A program made the position numbers and the translations under genes. This document shows, in pieces, positions 6,354-13,963 of a DNA stretch of 21,391 nucleotides (within the stretch, counting starts at the first letter, position 1; every line of letters begins with the position of its first letter). The notes beneath the pieces are model-generated. The model was not told the DNA's origin. It saw only the letters and a program-made list of their open reading frames with translations, and made no database searches. The stretch covers positions 1 through 21,391 of the forward strand of contig JBNKLQ010000086.1 in assembly GCA_050292445.1 (NCBI GenBank), in the 5' to 3' direction. The DNA is from Leptofilum sp050292445. Its GTDB lineage: Bacteria > Chloroflexota > Anaerolineae > Promineifilales > Promineifilaceae.

Positions 6354-6848
6354 ATGAAACCAGAACGAATTGAACCAGGACCAGGACAGGAATCGGTGTG
6401 GGATTATCCGCGACCACCCCGGCTGGAAGAAACCAGCAAGCACATTCAGATTGTGTTTAATGGCGTCACCATTGCCGATACGCGCCGCGCCTTACGTGTG
6501 CTAGAGACCAGCCACCCGCCCAACTACTACATTCCGCCGGAGGACATCAAGACGGAATATTTGGTGCCGCGCTTTAGTACGTCGCTGTGTGAATGGAAGG
6601 GGCAGGCGCATTATTACGGGCTGATGGTGGGCGACCAGCAGATTCCCGTGGCCGGATGGTATTACATCGAGCCGCGCCCGCCTTTTGAAGCGATTAAAAT
6701 GCATGTCGCTTTTTATGCCGAACCGATGGATGCCTGCACGGTAGATGGGGAGCCGGTACGGCCACAACCGGGCAGTTTTTACGGCGGCTGGATTACCAAA
6801 GATGTGATGGGGCCTTTCAAAGGCGAGCCAGGCACGGATTTTTGGTAA
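6354..6848 (+). CDS. DUF427 family protein
   Basis: 164 residues. The sequence ESVWDYPRPPRLE near the N-terminus and later CEWKGQAHYYGL and the WYYIEPRPPFEAIKMHVAFY stretch are hallmarks of the DUF427 family, small cytosolic beta-rich proteins of unknown biochemical role. It has no signal peptide or membrane segment. It lies 15 bases after the toxin gene and just before a small membrane protein on the same strand. This may be a loose operon, but nothing ties the functions together. Confidence 0.88.
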   Translation: MKPERIEPGPGQESVWDYPRPPRLEETSKHIQIVFNGVTIADTRRALRVLETSHPPNYYIPPEDIKTEYLVPRFSTSLCEWKGQAHYYGLMVGDQQIPVAGWYYIEPRPPFEAIKMHVAFYAEPMDACTVDGEPVRPQPGSFYGGWITKDVMGPFKGEPGTDFW

Positions 6849-6850
6849 TT

Positions 6851-7363
6851 ATGAACGAACAATTGCTTTTAGTTTTTCTGCTTTTCATTTATTTTTTGCT
6901 GGGGCATCAGCTACTGACATTGCTGCATGAATTGGGGCATACACTCCCACTGCTGCTTTTTAGCCAGGAGAAGGTAATGATTCAGCTAGGTAAAACGCCT
7001 ACAACCTTTGATTGGTCATGGGGGCGACTTCAACTGAAGGTTCAACTCCCCAGCTTTTCTGGATTTTATCGATATGACAAAACAGGCGTTTCCTCTCACG
7101 TCCAACTATACTCTTTACTAGGCGGCCCATTGGTCTCGTTATTGCTAACAGGGGTTCTGGGGGGAGTGGCTGCTGTTTTGCATAATCAGCCCGAACCATC
7201 TGTTTGGCAAACTTTGGTAATTATTATGGCAGCCGATGCGCTGATGCAATTTGTAATGACGGCCGTTCCTCTAAAATACCCTGCTTGGTATGGCGTTTTG
7301 GCTGGCTGGCCCAGCGACGGCTATCAGATCAGGAATCTTCTGCGGCAATCAGTTCAAAAATAA
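6851..7363 (+). CDS. Small membrane protein with HELGH motif (M50-like)
   Basis: About 170 residues with four or so hydrophobic segments. HELGH at residues 26-30 lies in the first membrane segment, as in site-2 (M50) metalloproteases, and a C-terminal SDGYQI (Asp156) could supply the third zinc ligand. There is no PDZ domain, and it is far shorter than the EGY-like protease at 10048-11181. The ATG at 6851 is preferred; an in-frame TTG at 6842 would overlap the DUF427 stop. It may be a minimal intramembrane protease or a non-proteolytic relative. Its 3' end overlaps the convergent gene at 7329 by 35 bases. Confidence 0.7.
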   Translation: MNEQLLLVFLLFIYFLLGHQLLTLLHELGHTLPLLLFSQEKVMIQLGKTPTTFDWSWGRLQLKVQLPSFSGFYRYDKTGVSSHVQLYSLLGGPLVSLLLTGVLGGVAAVLHNQPEPSVWQTLVIIMAADALMQFVMTAVPLKYPAWYGVLAGWPSDGYQIRNLLRQSVQK

Positions 7364-9857
7364 AGGTACCATTACGGCCGTAAATCATCGTCACACCCGG
7401 ATTTTGCAGCAGCGCGGCCGGGTCCATCTGCCCGCCGCGCGCCCCGATGAAAATATGGGTCATTCCCTGTTCGCGCAGCCAGTCGGCTGTTTGGGGGGCG
7501 CTCCAGTCTGAAATGGTCGCCATTTCCTCATTAAAAGATCGCACAAAATCAGCCAGCTCCCGCTTATAAATGTAATCTGCTGGCGGTGTGCTGCTTTGTC
7601 GTCCAGTGAGAGGCACAATCCAGGCTCCACCGTCGCTGCCAGACCAGGTATTGCCCAGCCAAAGCCAGCTATTTACGGCTACCATCGCCTCTTCAGGTAG
7701 GTTGTCATCTAGCCAGGCCAGCGCCTCGGCGTCTGCCGGTTGGGCCAATAACGTTTGCTCATTCAAAATGGTGATCTGCTGCTGGATGCCAAAAAGGGTA
7801 ACGGCCGTTACCAACAGCACTAGCAGTAAAATCCCGGAAAATTGCAATGATTCCGGCTGCCGCCGCAGCCAGCGCCAAAACTGCGCACCCACGGTGCCCA
7901 AAACGAGTGCCAGCGGCAAGAAGGTGGTGATGTAGTAGCTGTTTAGATTGATCAGATTGATGCTAGGGAAACCCAAATAATCGCCAGAGAGTGCCAGCAG
8001 CAGCAACCCAGACCACAATGCTAAAACCAGGGGAACGGCCGTCCAGCTCGGCCGTCGCTGCCACAATCGTCGCCATAGCCAAATGATTAAGATCGGCAGC
8101 AGCAATCCGCCTGCCAGCCAAAGAAACAGGCGATCCCAGCCTGCGGTGTAGTAAGCCGTGGGAAAAGCGGTGTAGCCAGGTAATTGAGCCGTGATCGTTT
8201 GGCGCGGCGCACTGTTTTGCAGCAGGTAAATGAGCTGCGGAATGAGCAGGAGCAAACTTGAACCTGCGGCCAACCAAAGGAAACGGCCGTTTCGCCCCCG
8301 ACTCAATAGCCAAACCAGCCCGGCAAACGGCACATAAAAAGCAAACACCCGAAAATGAATGAGGAAAAGTCCCGCGATTAGCAACGCAAGCAGCCACCAC
8401 GTTTTGCGCCACCTGGCTGCTCCGCGCACCAACCGCCATGTCAGCCCCAATAAAACGGGCATCAGGAGCATGGCCGCGAGCTGCGTGTACCGTCCCCAGG
8501 TGGCATAGTACGCGGGAAAGAAGAGTGGAATCGCCACCAAAAACGCAGCGAGCAGCCCAGCACGGCGCTGCCGGGTGAGCAGCCAGCCACCAGCATAGAT
8601 GGTCAGCGGCAGCAGGGCATTGAGCAGCTGCCCTAACCCCAGCAGCAGGCGGGGAATCGGCCAACCGCCCAGCAGCACCAGGCTGCTGCTGATGGTGTGG
8701 AAGCCAAAATGGTAGGGGAAGCGATCTACGGGTAGAAAGGGCGCATAGCCTGTTTGGGTAATGGTTTGGCCCGATTGGCTCATTACGGCCGTAATCACCC
8801 CATGCCGCACCGAATCCACCCACGGCGGAAACACAATGTCCCGCACCGCCAGCAGCCGCACCGCCAGCCCGACAGTCAGAAGGAGTAGAAGAAGGGTATG
8901 TTCTTTGTGCCAATTTTTGAGAGGGTGAAGGGATGATGGGGTGACAAGGTGAGGGGGTGACAAGGTAAAAGGGCGGTTAAGATAAAGGAGTAGCAGCCAG
9001 CCACCGACTACTAGAAACCATAATAGCCAACGGGTGAAGTGTCCGCCCAACAATGAAAAGAGATACCAGAGCAGGGGCCAGAGGGCCGTTCCCAAGGCCA
9101 ACATTACGCCCAACTTTGCCATCGGATCGGGCAGCAGACGGCGGAATGGTTGTAATTGCAGCAGCAGTGCCCCTGGCAGCAGTAAAAAGAGCAGCGCCAG
9201 CAGCATCAAGGCTCCGTTTTGCCACAGGCGTTGACCGAGCAGGTGCAGCCCGTTGGCCCAGGTAAGTTGATAGCGGCTGGTGAAGTTTAGCTCCTGCACG
9301 GCCGTTTCAGGCGATTCGTCAGTTAGGGGGCCCGCTTCTAAAGCAAGCTCAGTGTCTTCCAGAAGATCGACCGTGTAGCCCCAGACCGTTACCCGATTGT
9401 CGTCGCTGCCGCTGAGGGTGAGTAGATACGGCCGTCCTGCTGAATCTGGTTGTACAGGAAAACGCAGCACAAATGGTTGGTTGTGTTTGACCTGGCGGGT
9501 AAGCAGCGACTGGGTGGCCAGTTGGTTGCCTTGCAAATCGGAGAGGGCGAGGGTGAAACGGCCGTTTTCTGCCGGATCAGGTTCGCCATTGCGCGCCAGC
9601 AATAATTCCATCTCGCGCAGGCCGTCGTGCTGGGCGGTGAAGCGGTAAGTGAGACGCACATCGCCAGCAGGGGCTGGTGGCACTGCGTTGAGCCGCCCTT
9701 GCACTACATCTTCGGCCAGAATCGGGCTGGTCATGGGGAGAAGGGTGAACGGCCGTTGCGGCTCACCCCACCAATCCCACAGCAGCACCAGCCCAATGCC
9801 CAGCAAAACCGCCAACCATTTCAGCCACCAACGCGCCTGCTTACGCTCAATCTCCAA
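7329..9857 (-). CDS. Large polytopic membrane protein, GT-C glycosyltransferase-like
   Basis: About 842 residues. An N-terminal membrane anchor (residues ~12-30) precedes an extracytoplasmic beta-rich region (~35-205), then about a dozen or more hydrophobic segments (~215-690), then a soluble C-terminal domain (~700-840). The loop FPPWVDSVRHGV (Asp ~350) resembles the acidic first-loop motif of GT-C glycosyltransferases, and the C-terminal domain begins with AEALAWLDDNLPEEAMVAVN, common in such proteins. The family is not recognised with certainty; lipid-linked sugar transfer is an inference. The start is one of two TTG codons: 9857 is 7 bases after GGAG, while 9863 is only 1 base after it. 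The 3' end overlaps the convergent HELGH gene by 35 bases. Ten ACGGCCGT palindromes fall within or at the edge of this gene. Confidence 0.72.
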   Translation of the reverse strand: MEIERKQARWWLKWLAVLLGIGLVLLWDWWGEPQRPFTLLPMTSPILAEDVVQGRLNAVPPAPAGDVRLTYRFTAQHDGLREMELLLARNGEPDPAENGRFTLALSDLQGNQLATQSLLTRQVKHNQPFVLRFPVQPDSAGRPYLLTLSGSDDNRVTVWGYTVDLLEDTELALEAGPLTDESPETAVQELNFTSRYQLTWANGLHLLGQRLWQNGALMLLALLFLLLPGALLLQLQPFRRLLPDPMAKLGVMLALGTALWPLLWYLFSLLGGHFTRWLLWFLVVGGWLLLLYLNRPFTLSPPHLVTPSSLHPLKNWHKEHTLLLLLLTVGLAVRLLAVRDIVFPPWVDSVRHGVITAVMSQSGQTITQTGYAPFLPVDRFPYHFGFHTISSSLVLLGGWPIPRLLLGLGQLLNALLPLTIYAGGWLLTRQRRAGLLAAFLVAIPLFFPAYYATWGRYTQLAAMLLMPVLLGLTWRLVRGAARWRKTWWLLALLIAGLFLIHFRVFAFYVPFAGLVWLLSRGRNGRFLWLAAGSSLLLLIPQLIYLLQNSAPRQTITAQLPGYTAFPTAYYTAGWDRLFLWLAGGLLLPILIIWLWRRLWQRRPSWTAVPLVLALWSGLLLLALSGDYLGFPSINLINLNSYYITTFLPLALVLGTVGAQFWRWLRRQPESLQFSGILLLVLLVTAVTLFGIQQQITILNEQTLLAQPADAEALAWLDDNLPEEAMVAVNSWLWLGNTWSGSDGGAWIVPLTGRQSSTPPADYIYKRELADFVRSFNEEMATISDWSAPQTADWLREQGMTHIFIGARGGQMDPAALLQNPGVTMIYGRNGTFIFELIAAEDS
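8938..8966. repeat. 13-bp direct repeat inside the GT-C-like gene
   Basis: GGGGTGACAAGGT occurs at 8938-8950 and 8954-8966 (period 16), with decayed copies at 8921-8937. It encodes a Pro/Ser/Leu/His-rich stretch in a loop between hydrophobic segments. This looks like an intergenic-type repeat tolerated inside a coding sequence. Confidence 0.6.
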
Positions 9858-9884
9858 CCACAATCTCCGATGCGCAAAATCCCA

Positions 9885-9915
9885 TAAAAGAAAAGGCCGC
9901 CCTTTCGAGCAGCCT
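9885..9915 (-). terminator. Intrinsic terminator of the tRNA
   Basis: The minus strand reads AGGCTGCTC-GAAA-GGGCGGCCT: a 9-bp stem (two G-U pairs) on a GAAA tetraloop, then TTTCTTTT. It begins 12 bases after the tRNA 3' end and ends before the TTG start of the next gene. Confidence 0.88.
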
Positions 9916-9927
9916 GTCTTTTTCTAG

Positions 9928-10001
9928 TGGCGCCAAGTGGATTTGAACCACTGACCTAGGGCTTATGAGTCCCCCGCTCTGACCAACTGAGCTATGGCGC
10001 C
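9928..10001 (-). tRNA. tRNA with CAU anticodon (Ile2 or elongator Met)
   Basis: 74 bases with a full cloverleaf: acceptor GGCGCCA/TGGCGCC, D-arm GCTC-AGTTGGTCA-GAGC, anticodon loop CTCATAA, T-arm GTGG-TTCAAAT-CCAC, and discriminator A. The 3' CCA is not encoded. The anticodon is CAT. It is not an initiator type, because the acceptor's first pair G-C is intact and the anticodon stem is not three plain G-C pairs next to the loop. CAU can be elongator Met or lysidine-modified Ile2; the GGGGACTCATAA..TAGGTC context slightly favours Ile2. The lowest anticodon-stem pair is A31-G39, a mismatch. Confidence 0.95.
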
Positions 10002-10013
10002 AAAGCGAACGGA

Positions 10014-10042
10014 ATTATAACCAACTCTGCCAGCCATGCCAA
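10014..10042 (-). promoter_or_regulatory. Promoter of the tRNA gene
   Basis: Minus-strand TTGGCA (10042-10037) and perfect TATAAT (10019-10014) with a 17-base spacer. The tRNA 5' end follows 12 bases after the -10. The promoter fits exactly in the gap after the site-2 protease stop. Confidence 0.85.
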
Positions 10043-10047
10043 ATTGG

Positions 10048-11181
10048 TTACCCCAACATGCGGAAGGGAATGGGCACAAAAATTAGCACAAAGATGATGA
10101 GCGTGGCGATCCCCAGCCAACGACGGCGGGGGTCTAACGGCGTGACATCATCCAGGGGTTCGGCGTGGACCCGGCCAAAGAAAAAGAGCAGCACAATCCA
10201 GATGCCCCAGGTGAAGGTATTGTCGATAAAGAACGAGACCAGGGCCAAAGAGCCCAAAGCCGCAATCACGGGGACAAACAGTCGTTTGGCTTTGGTGCCA
10301 ATAAGCGAATAAACGATATGGCCGCCATCCAGCTGGCCTACAGGCATGAGGTTAAGCGCCGTCACCAGCAAACCCACCCAACCAGCCCAGGCTACCTGAT
10401 TTAGGTAAACATCCGTGGTTTCACTCGGTAAAAATTGGCCCAGGGTCATAAATTTGGCCAAATAGTATAGAATCGAGTTGCCTTCCATTAACCCAACTGA
10501 TGAAACTGGGCCGACGTCTGATGTAGCCAGACCATACAACAATAAGGGAACCGCAAAAAAGAGGCCTGCCAGCGGTCCAGCTACGCCAATATCAAATAAG
10601 GCGCGCTTGTTCTTAATCGGTGCTTTCATACGAATAACGGCCCCCATCGTGCCAATGGGGGAAATAATGGGCAGCGGAATAAAGTAGGGCAGCGTAACGG
10701 CGACCTTGTGGTAGCGAGCGGCAAAGTAATGACCTAATTCATGTGCGCCCAAAATGAGCATAATGCTCAGGCTAAAAGGCCAGCCGCGCCAAATTTGGAA
10801 TGCTTGTTCGGGTGTTTCTGCGTAATAAAAGGAGGCGGTAGCTAGGGTGGCTAGCACAGTGGCGATGACCAGAAACAGGTTGATGCGCCAATCGGAGGCG
10901 GGTGGGTTGAATACCTGGGGAATGGCGACGATAGCAATACGGCCGTTATCCTCATCACGAATTGTGGGCGTAAACCCTTGCGCTTCAAATACTGCTCGTA
11001 GTTCATCAAAACAGTCGGCCGGATCAACCAAAAAACGGCCGCGATAACGCACAAACCCTTTGTGTGGCTCATCCAGCGTGGTATCGCCTACCACAAACAG
11101 ATGGGCAATCCCTTGGCGCATAAATTCAACTTTTTCCAGGGAAACGACTGGCGGGGGTGCCGTGTACGGTGATGGCTGCAT
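10048..11181 (-). CDS. Site-2 protease family (M50) membrane metalloprotease, EGY-like
   Basis: 377 residues. An N-terminal soluble region (~1-95) is followed by about seven membrane segments. The zinc-binding HELGH is at 147-151 (GAHELGHYFAARY), the third ligand Asp285 is in NLMPVGQLDGGH, and the conserved GVAGPLAG loop is at ~199-206. This architecture, without a PDZ domain and with a GTMGAVIRMK stretch between the motifs, matches the cyanobacterial/plant EGY branch that cleaves substrates within the membrane, often anti-sigma factors or assembly factors. It starts 2 bases after the stop of a small membrane protein gene, so the two form an operon. No anti-sigma factor gene is in the window, so the substrate is unknown. 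Confidence 0.93.
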   Translation of the reverse strand: MQPSPYTAPPPVVSLEKVEFMRQGIAHLFVVGDTTLDEPHKGFVRYRGRFLVDPADCFDELRAVFEAQGFTPTIRDEDNGRIAIVAIPQVFNPPASDWRINLFLVIATVLATLATASFYYAETPEQAFQIWRGWPFSLSIMLILGAHELGHYFAARYHKVAVTLPYFIPLPIISPIGTMGAVIRMKAPIKNKRALFDIGVAGPLAGLFFAVPLLLYGLATSDVGPVSSVGLMEGNSILYYLAKFMTLGQFLPSETTDVYLNQVAWAGWVGLLVTALNLMPVGQLDGGHIVYSLIGTKAKRLFVPVIAALGSLALVSFFIDNTFTWGIWIVLLFFFGRVHAEPLDDVTPLDPRRRWLGIATLIIFVLIFVPIPFRMLG

Positions 11182-11183
11182 GG

Positions 11184-11420
11184 CTATTCTTGGCCAGTGG
11201 TTGGGGTATCGACCAGGTCGTCATCGTCATCCCCCCAGCTAATAATCCAGATACAAGCGCCAGCAACGAGAATGGTGACCACAATTAACCAAAACCATTG
11301 GCTACCTTGCAGACCCACATCCCGTGCTTCATACACCAGCAAAATCACCATGCCCAAGGCCAACACAAACCAGGCAGACAAATTTTGATGATTTATGATC
11401 CAATTTTTCAGACGGTCCAT
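11184..11420 (-). CDS. Small two-helix membrane protein with acidic tail
   Basis: 78 residues. Hydrophobic segments at ~14-30 (LSAWFVLALGMVILLVY) and ~41-62 (QWFWLIVVTILVAGACIWII) are joined by a short loop, and the C-terminus is very acidic (GDDDDDLVD). No family is recognised. It is separated by only 2 bases from the site-2 protease downstream, so it is co-transcribed and may assist or be processed by that protease. The acidic tail is predicted to face the cytosol only if the first helix enters outwards; topology is not certain. Confidence 0.7.
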   Translation of the reverse strand: MDRLKNWIINHQNLSAWFVLALGMVILLVYEARDVGLQGSQWFWLIVVTILVAGACIWIISWGDDDDDLVDTPTTGQE

Positions 11421-11520
11421 TGAATATTCCTATCCTCAAATTTTGTAGAACACACAGGTTGATTTCCTCAGATTAGACCACTTTTTATAAATTGGCTCTT
11501 CCAGAGAAAATTGCTCCAAT

Positions 11521-11547
11521 CTTGGTAAGTTACAAAATGTTACCAAG
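11521..11547. promoter_or_regulatory. 8-bp inverted repeat upstream of the membrane-protein operon
   Basis: CTTGGTAA (11521-11528) and TTACCAAG (11540-11547) flank 11 bases. It lies about 100 bases upstream of the ATG at 11420 and downstream of the trxB terminator, so it could be an operator for the small-protein/site-2 protease operon. No clear -35/-10 pair was found next to it. Confidence 0.4.
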
Positions 11548-11556
11548 CCTGATTAT

Positions 11557-11597
11557 AAAGAAAAATTGAGTAATCAGGTAATGACCCAATTACTCAA
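11557..11597 (-). terminator. Intrinsic terminator after trxB
   Basis: Minus-strand arms TTGAGTAAT (11597-11589) and ATTACTCAA (11574-11566) form a 9-bp stem with a 14-base loop, followed by TTTTTCTTT. It lies about 60 bases downstream of the trxB stop. Confidence 0.75.
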
Positions 11598-11659
11598 TTA
11601 CAAAACATTCATTTCAAGTGCGACTCACTTCCGAAAGTGCATCACACCTTTTCGTACGA

Positions 11660-12592
11660 TTACTCTTGTGCCGCAAGCCACTTTTCCAATTCCATGGCGG
11701 ATCCCGCACCTTGCCCCACGGAGGTGGCAATTTGGCGGAAGTGTGCATCCTGGATTTCGCCAGCGGCATAGACGCCGGGCACGCTGGTGCGATACCGTTC
11801 ATCGGAGATGACGTAACCTTCTTCATCCATAGCCAGCTGCCCTACCAGGAATTTGCTGTTGGGAAAGTGACCAATGAAGATGAAGACACCGTCCGTATCT
11901 AATTTTGTGGTTTCACCGGTCTTTACATTTTTAGTTTGTATGCCTTGCACCACACCGTTGCCCTGAATTTCTTCAATAACAGTATCCCAAACAAAGGAGA
12001 TTTTTTCGTTGGCAAAGGCCCGTTTTTGTAGCGAGGTACCCGCACGCAGTTCGTCACGACGATGAATAACCTCTACCTTGTTGGCAAACTTTGTCAGGAA
12101 GATGCCTTCTTCCATCGCACTGTCACCGCCACCAACCACAACGACATCCTTCCCGCGAAAGAAAAAGCCATCACAGGTACCGCAATAGCTAACACCACGG
12201 CCAATAAATTCTTCTTCACCGGGCACGCCCAGGTGGCGAGGCGAAGCCCCGGCAGTGACGACAACGCCATCAGCCTGGTACTCATTGCCGTAGGTTTTAA
12301 TGTAGAAAGGCGCTCCCTTGCTGAAATCGACTTCAACGACTTCGTCGTATTCAAAACGCGCGCCAAAATGCTCGGCCTGCTTTTGCATGACCTCGACTAA
12401 TTCTGGGCCAGTAGGAGTTTTTTCCTCAGACCAAAATCCGGGGTAGTTTTCTACTTCGTGGGTAATGGCAATTTGCCCGCCGATTTGGGTACCAGCGATG
12501 ACAAGCGGTTTTAATTGAGCCCGGGCCGTGTAGAGTGCAGCCGTTAGCCCTGCTGGACCCGATCCGATGATAATAACACGTTCTTTTTGCAT
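11660..12592 (-). CDS. trxB: Thioredoxin-disulfide reductase
   Basis: 310 residues, the standard bacterial low-Mr size. FAD-binding GSGPAGLTAALYTAR is at residues 10-24, the redox-active pair CGTC at 137-140 (SYCGTCDG), the NADPH loop VGGGDSAMEEG at ~153-163, and the C-terminal FAD motif GVYAAGEIQD near residue 275. It transfers electrons from NADPH to thioredoxin in the cytosol. The active site reads CGTC where E. coli has CATC. The second half of the FAD motif ends GEIQD rather than the usual GDV/GDC. Some TrxR-like proteins use ferredoxin or other donors, but the GGGDSA and HRRDELRA segments fit NADPH use. It is a single-gene unit with a terminator on each side. Confidence 0.96.
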   Translation of the reverse strand: MQKERVIIIGSGPAGLTAALYTARAQLKPLVIAGTQIGGQIAITHEVENYPGFWSEEKTPTGPELVEVMQKQAEHFGARFEYDEVVEVDFSKGAPFYIKTYGNEYQADGVVVTAGASPRHLGVPGEEEFIGRGVSYCGTCDGFFFRGKDVVVVGGGDSAMEEGIFLTKFANKVEVIHRRDELRAGTSLQKRAFANEKISFVWDTVIEEIQGNGVVQGIQTKNVKTGETTKLDTDGVFIFIGHFPNSKFLVGQLAMDEEGYVISDERYRTSVPGVYAAGEIQDAHFRQIATSVGQGAGSAMELEKWLAAQE

Positions 12593-12633
12593 GATATTTC
12601 ATATACCTTCGATTGTTTATGATCTATATTCTT

Positions 12634-12684
12634 AAAAATAAAAGGGGGTCTCCCTCCGGTTTAGATGAGGGAATCCCCTTTTTT
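12634..12684. terminator. Intrinsic terminator after the histidine kinase operon
   Basis: A long hairpin with outer stem AAAAGGGG/CCCCTTTT and inner CCCTC/GAGGG (12634-12684), with A and T runs on either side so that it can work in both directions. On the minus strand it ends the kinase operon 38 bases past its stop and lies upstream of trxB. Confidence 0.85.
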
Positions 12685-12721
12685 CTTACGTGCAAATCTT
12701 GATGTTTGGAGGACGAAACAT

Positions 12722-13963
12722 TTAGGCAACGGCCGTTACTGGCAAGAAAATCATAAATGTGGTGCCTTCACCCACGGTGCTGTCCACCTCAATACGGCCG
12801 TTATGTTCCTCTACAATCTTTTGGGCCACAGATAACCCCAGCCCGCTACCCTCGGCGCTTTCGCTGCCAGGAATGCGGTAAAAGCGTTCAAACAGATGCT
12901 CCAGGTCTTCTGGTTCAATGCCAGGACCGGTATCTGCCACGTCGATTTGTACTTCATCTGCCTGACAACTGGCGCCGATAAGGATACGGCCGTTTTCCCG
13001 GTTATATTTTGTGGCGTTGCTAACCAAATTAAGCAGCACTTGTTTTAGCCGATCGGCGTCGCCGATAACGGCCGTTTTGCTGGCGATTGTGGGTAAATCT
13101 GGCGCTACCTGCACCACGATCTCAATATTTCTTGCAGCCGCTTGCGTCTGCGAAATGCTGATTACCTCGTCAATAACCTGCGGCACATCCAAAACTTCTC
13201 GCCGCAACCGCATACGGCCAGATTCCAATCGAGCAAAATCCAGAAAATCCCGCGTCATTTTTGAGAGCCGATTAGATTCCTTCTTGATCATGCCAACCAG
13301 TTCTCCCTGCTTTTCCTGGGGCATTTCGGGGCGAGACAACAGTTCGCTGGCGGCTGATATAGCCATCAGCGGCGTTTTCAACTCGTGCATGATTTCGGCA
13401 ATCAGGTCGTTTTGACTGAACAAATGAACGTTCAAAATCGCAACGGCCGATTGTGAGGCCAACGCTTCCATTAAAGCCACATCCTGGTTGGTGTAATCGG
13501 CATCATCTTGTTTGTTGATAACTTCCAATGCGCCAATGACACCCTGCCCGGTGACCAGCGGCACGGCCAGCATAGAGCGGGTAACAAACTCCAGATTTTC
13601 ATCGACATTGGCGTAAAAGCGTTCGTCGGTTTGCACATCTTCCAGAATGAGAGAACGGCTGTGGCGGACTACCCAGCCAGCAATGCTGTTGTCTAGTGGC
13701 ACCACAATGTCTTGGGGTACTTCGCCTCGTGTGGAGGCCGCAAAATGAAGCTGGCCGGTGGAACGATCTACCAGCAGAATGGAGGCGGTTTCCGTTTGTG
13801 TTAGCTCAGTGGCTACATCCATGACTAGTGAAAGCAGCTCGTCTAGCCGCAAGGTTGAGCTGAGGCGTTGGCTGATCTGCAGCAGGCGGGCTAAATGTTC
13901 CGCCGAGATGACACTGACAGTGTCTTGCGTTTTAAGGTTCATCTCTTTCATAGGGCTGTTCAC
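12722..13963 (-). CDS. Soluble GAF-domain sensor histidine kinase
   Basis: 413 residues with no membrane segment. A GAF sensor domain (~25-180) is followed by HisKA with phospho-acceptor His193 (EIMHELKTPLMAIS) and HATPase_c with the N-box LLNLVSNATKYNREN (~310-324), G1 DTGPGIE and G2 GSGLGLSVAQKI. It autophosphorylates from ATP and would phosphorylate a response regulator, probably the REC-ATPase two genes upstream or the lone receiver at 2508. The GTG start at 13963 overlaps the sir2 stop (GTGA), implying coupling; ATG codons at 13951 and 13942 are alternatives. Four ACGGCCGT palindromes fall in its 3' third. The gene is the last of a three-gene operon closed by a terminator. Confidence 0.93.
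   Translation of the reverse strand: MNSPMKEMNLKTQDTVSVISAEHLARLLQISQRLSSTLRLDELLSLVMDVATELTQTETASILLVDRSTGQLHFAASTRGEVPQDIVVPLDNSIAGWVVRHSRSLILEDVQTDERFYANVDENLEFVTRSMLAVPLVTGQGVIGALEVINKQDDADYTNQDVALMEALASQSAVAILNVHLFSQNDLIAEIMHELKTPLMAISAASELLSRPEMPQEKQGELVGMIKKESNRLSKMTRDFLDFARLESGRMRLRREVLDVPQVIDEVISISQTQAAARNIEIVVQVAPDLPTIASKTAVIGDADRLKQVLLNLVSNATKYNRENGRILIGASCQADEVQIDVADTGPGIEPEDLEHLFERFYRIPGSESAEGSGLGLSVAQKIVEEHNGRIEVDSTVGEGTTFMIFLPVTAVA

Noticed and set aside
7963..8913. 316-codon minus-strand frame within the GT-C-like gene
   Set aside because: It is an alternative frame of a long hydrophobic protein; its Ala/Cys/His/Trp-rich composition is typical of a frame shadow.
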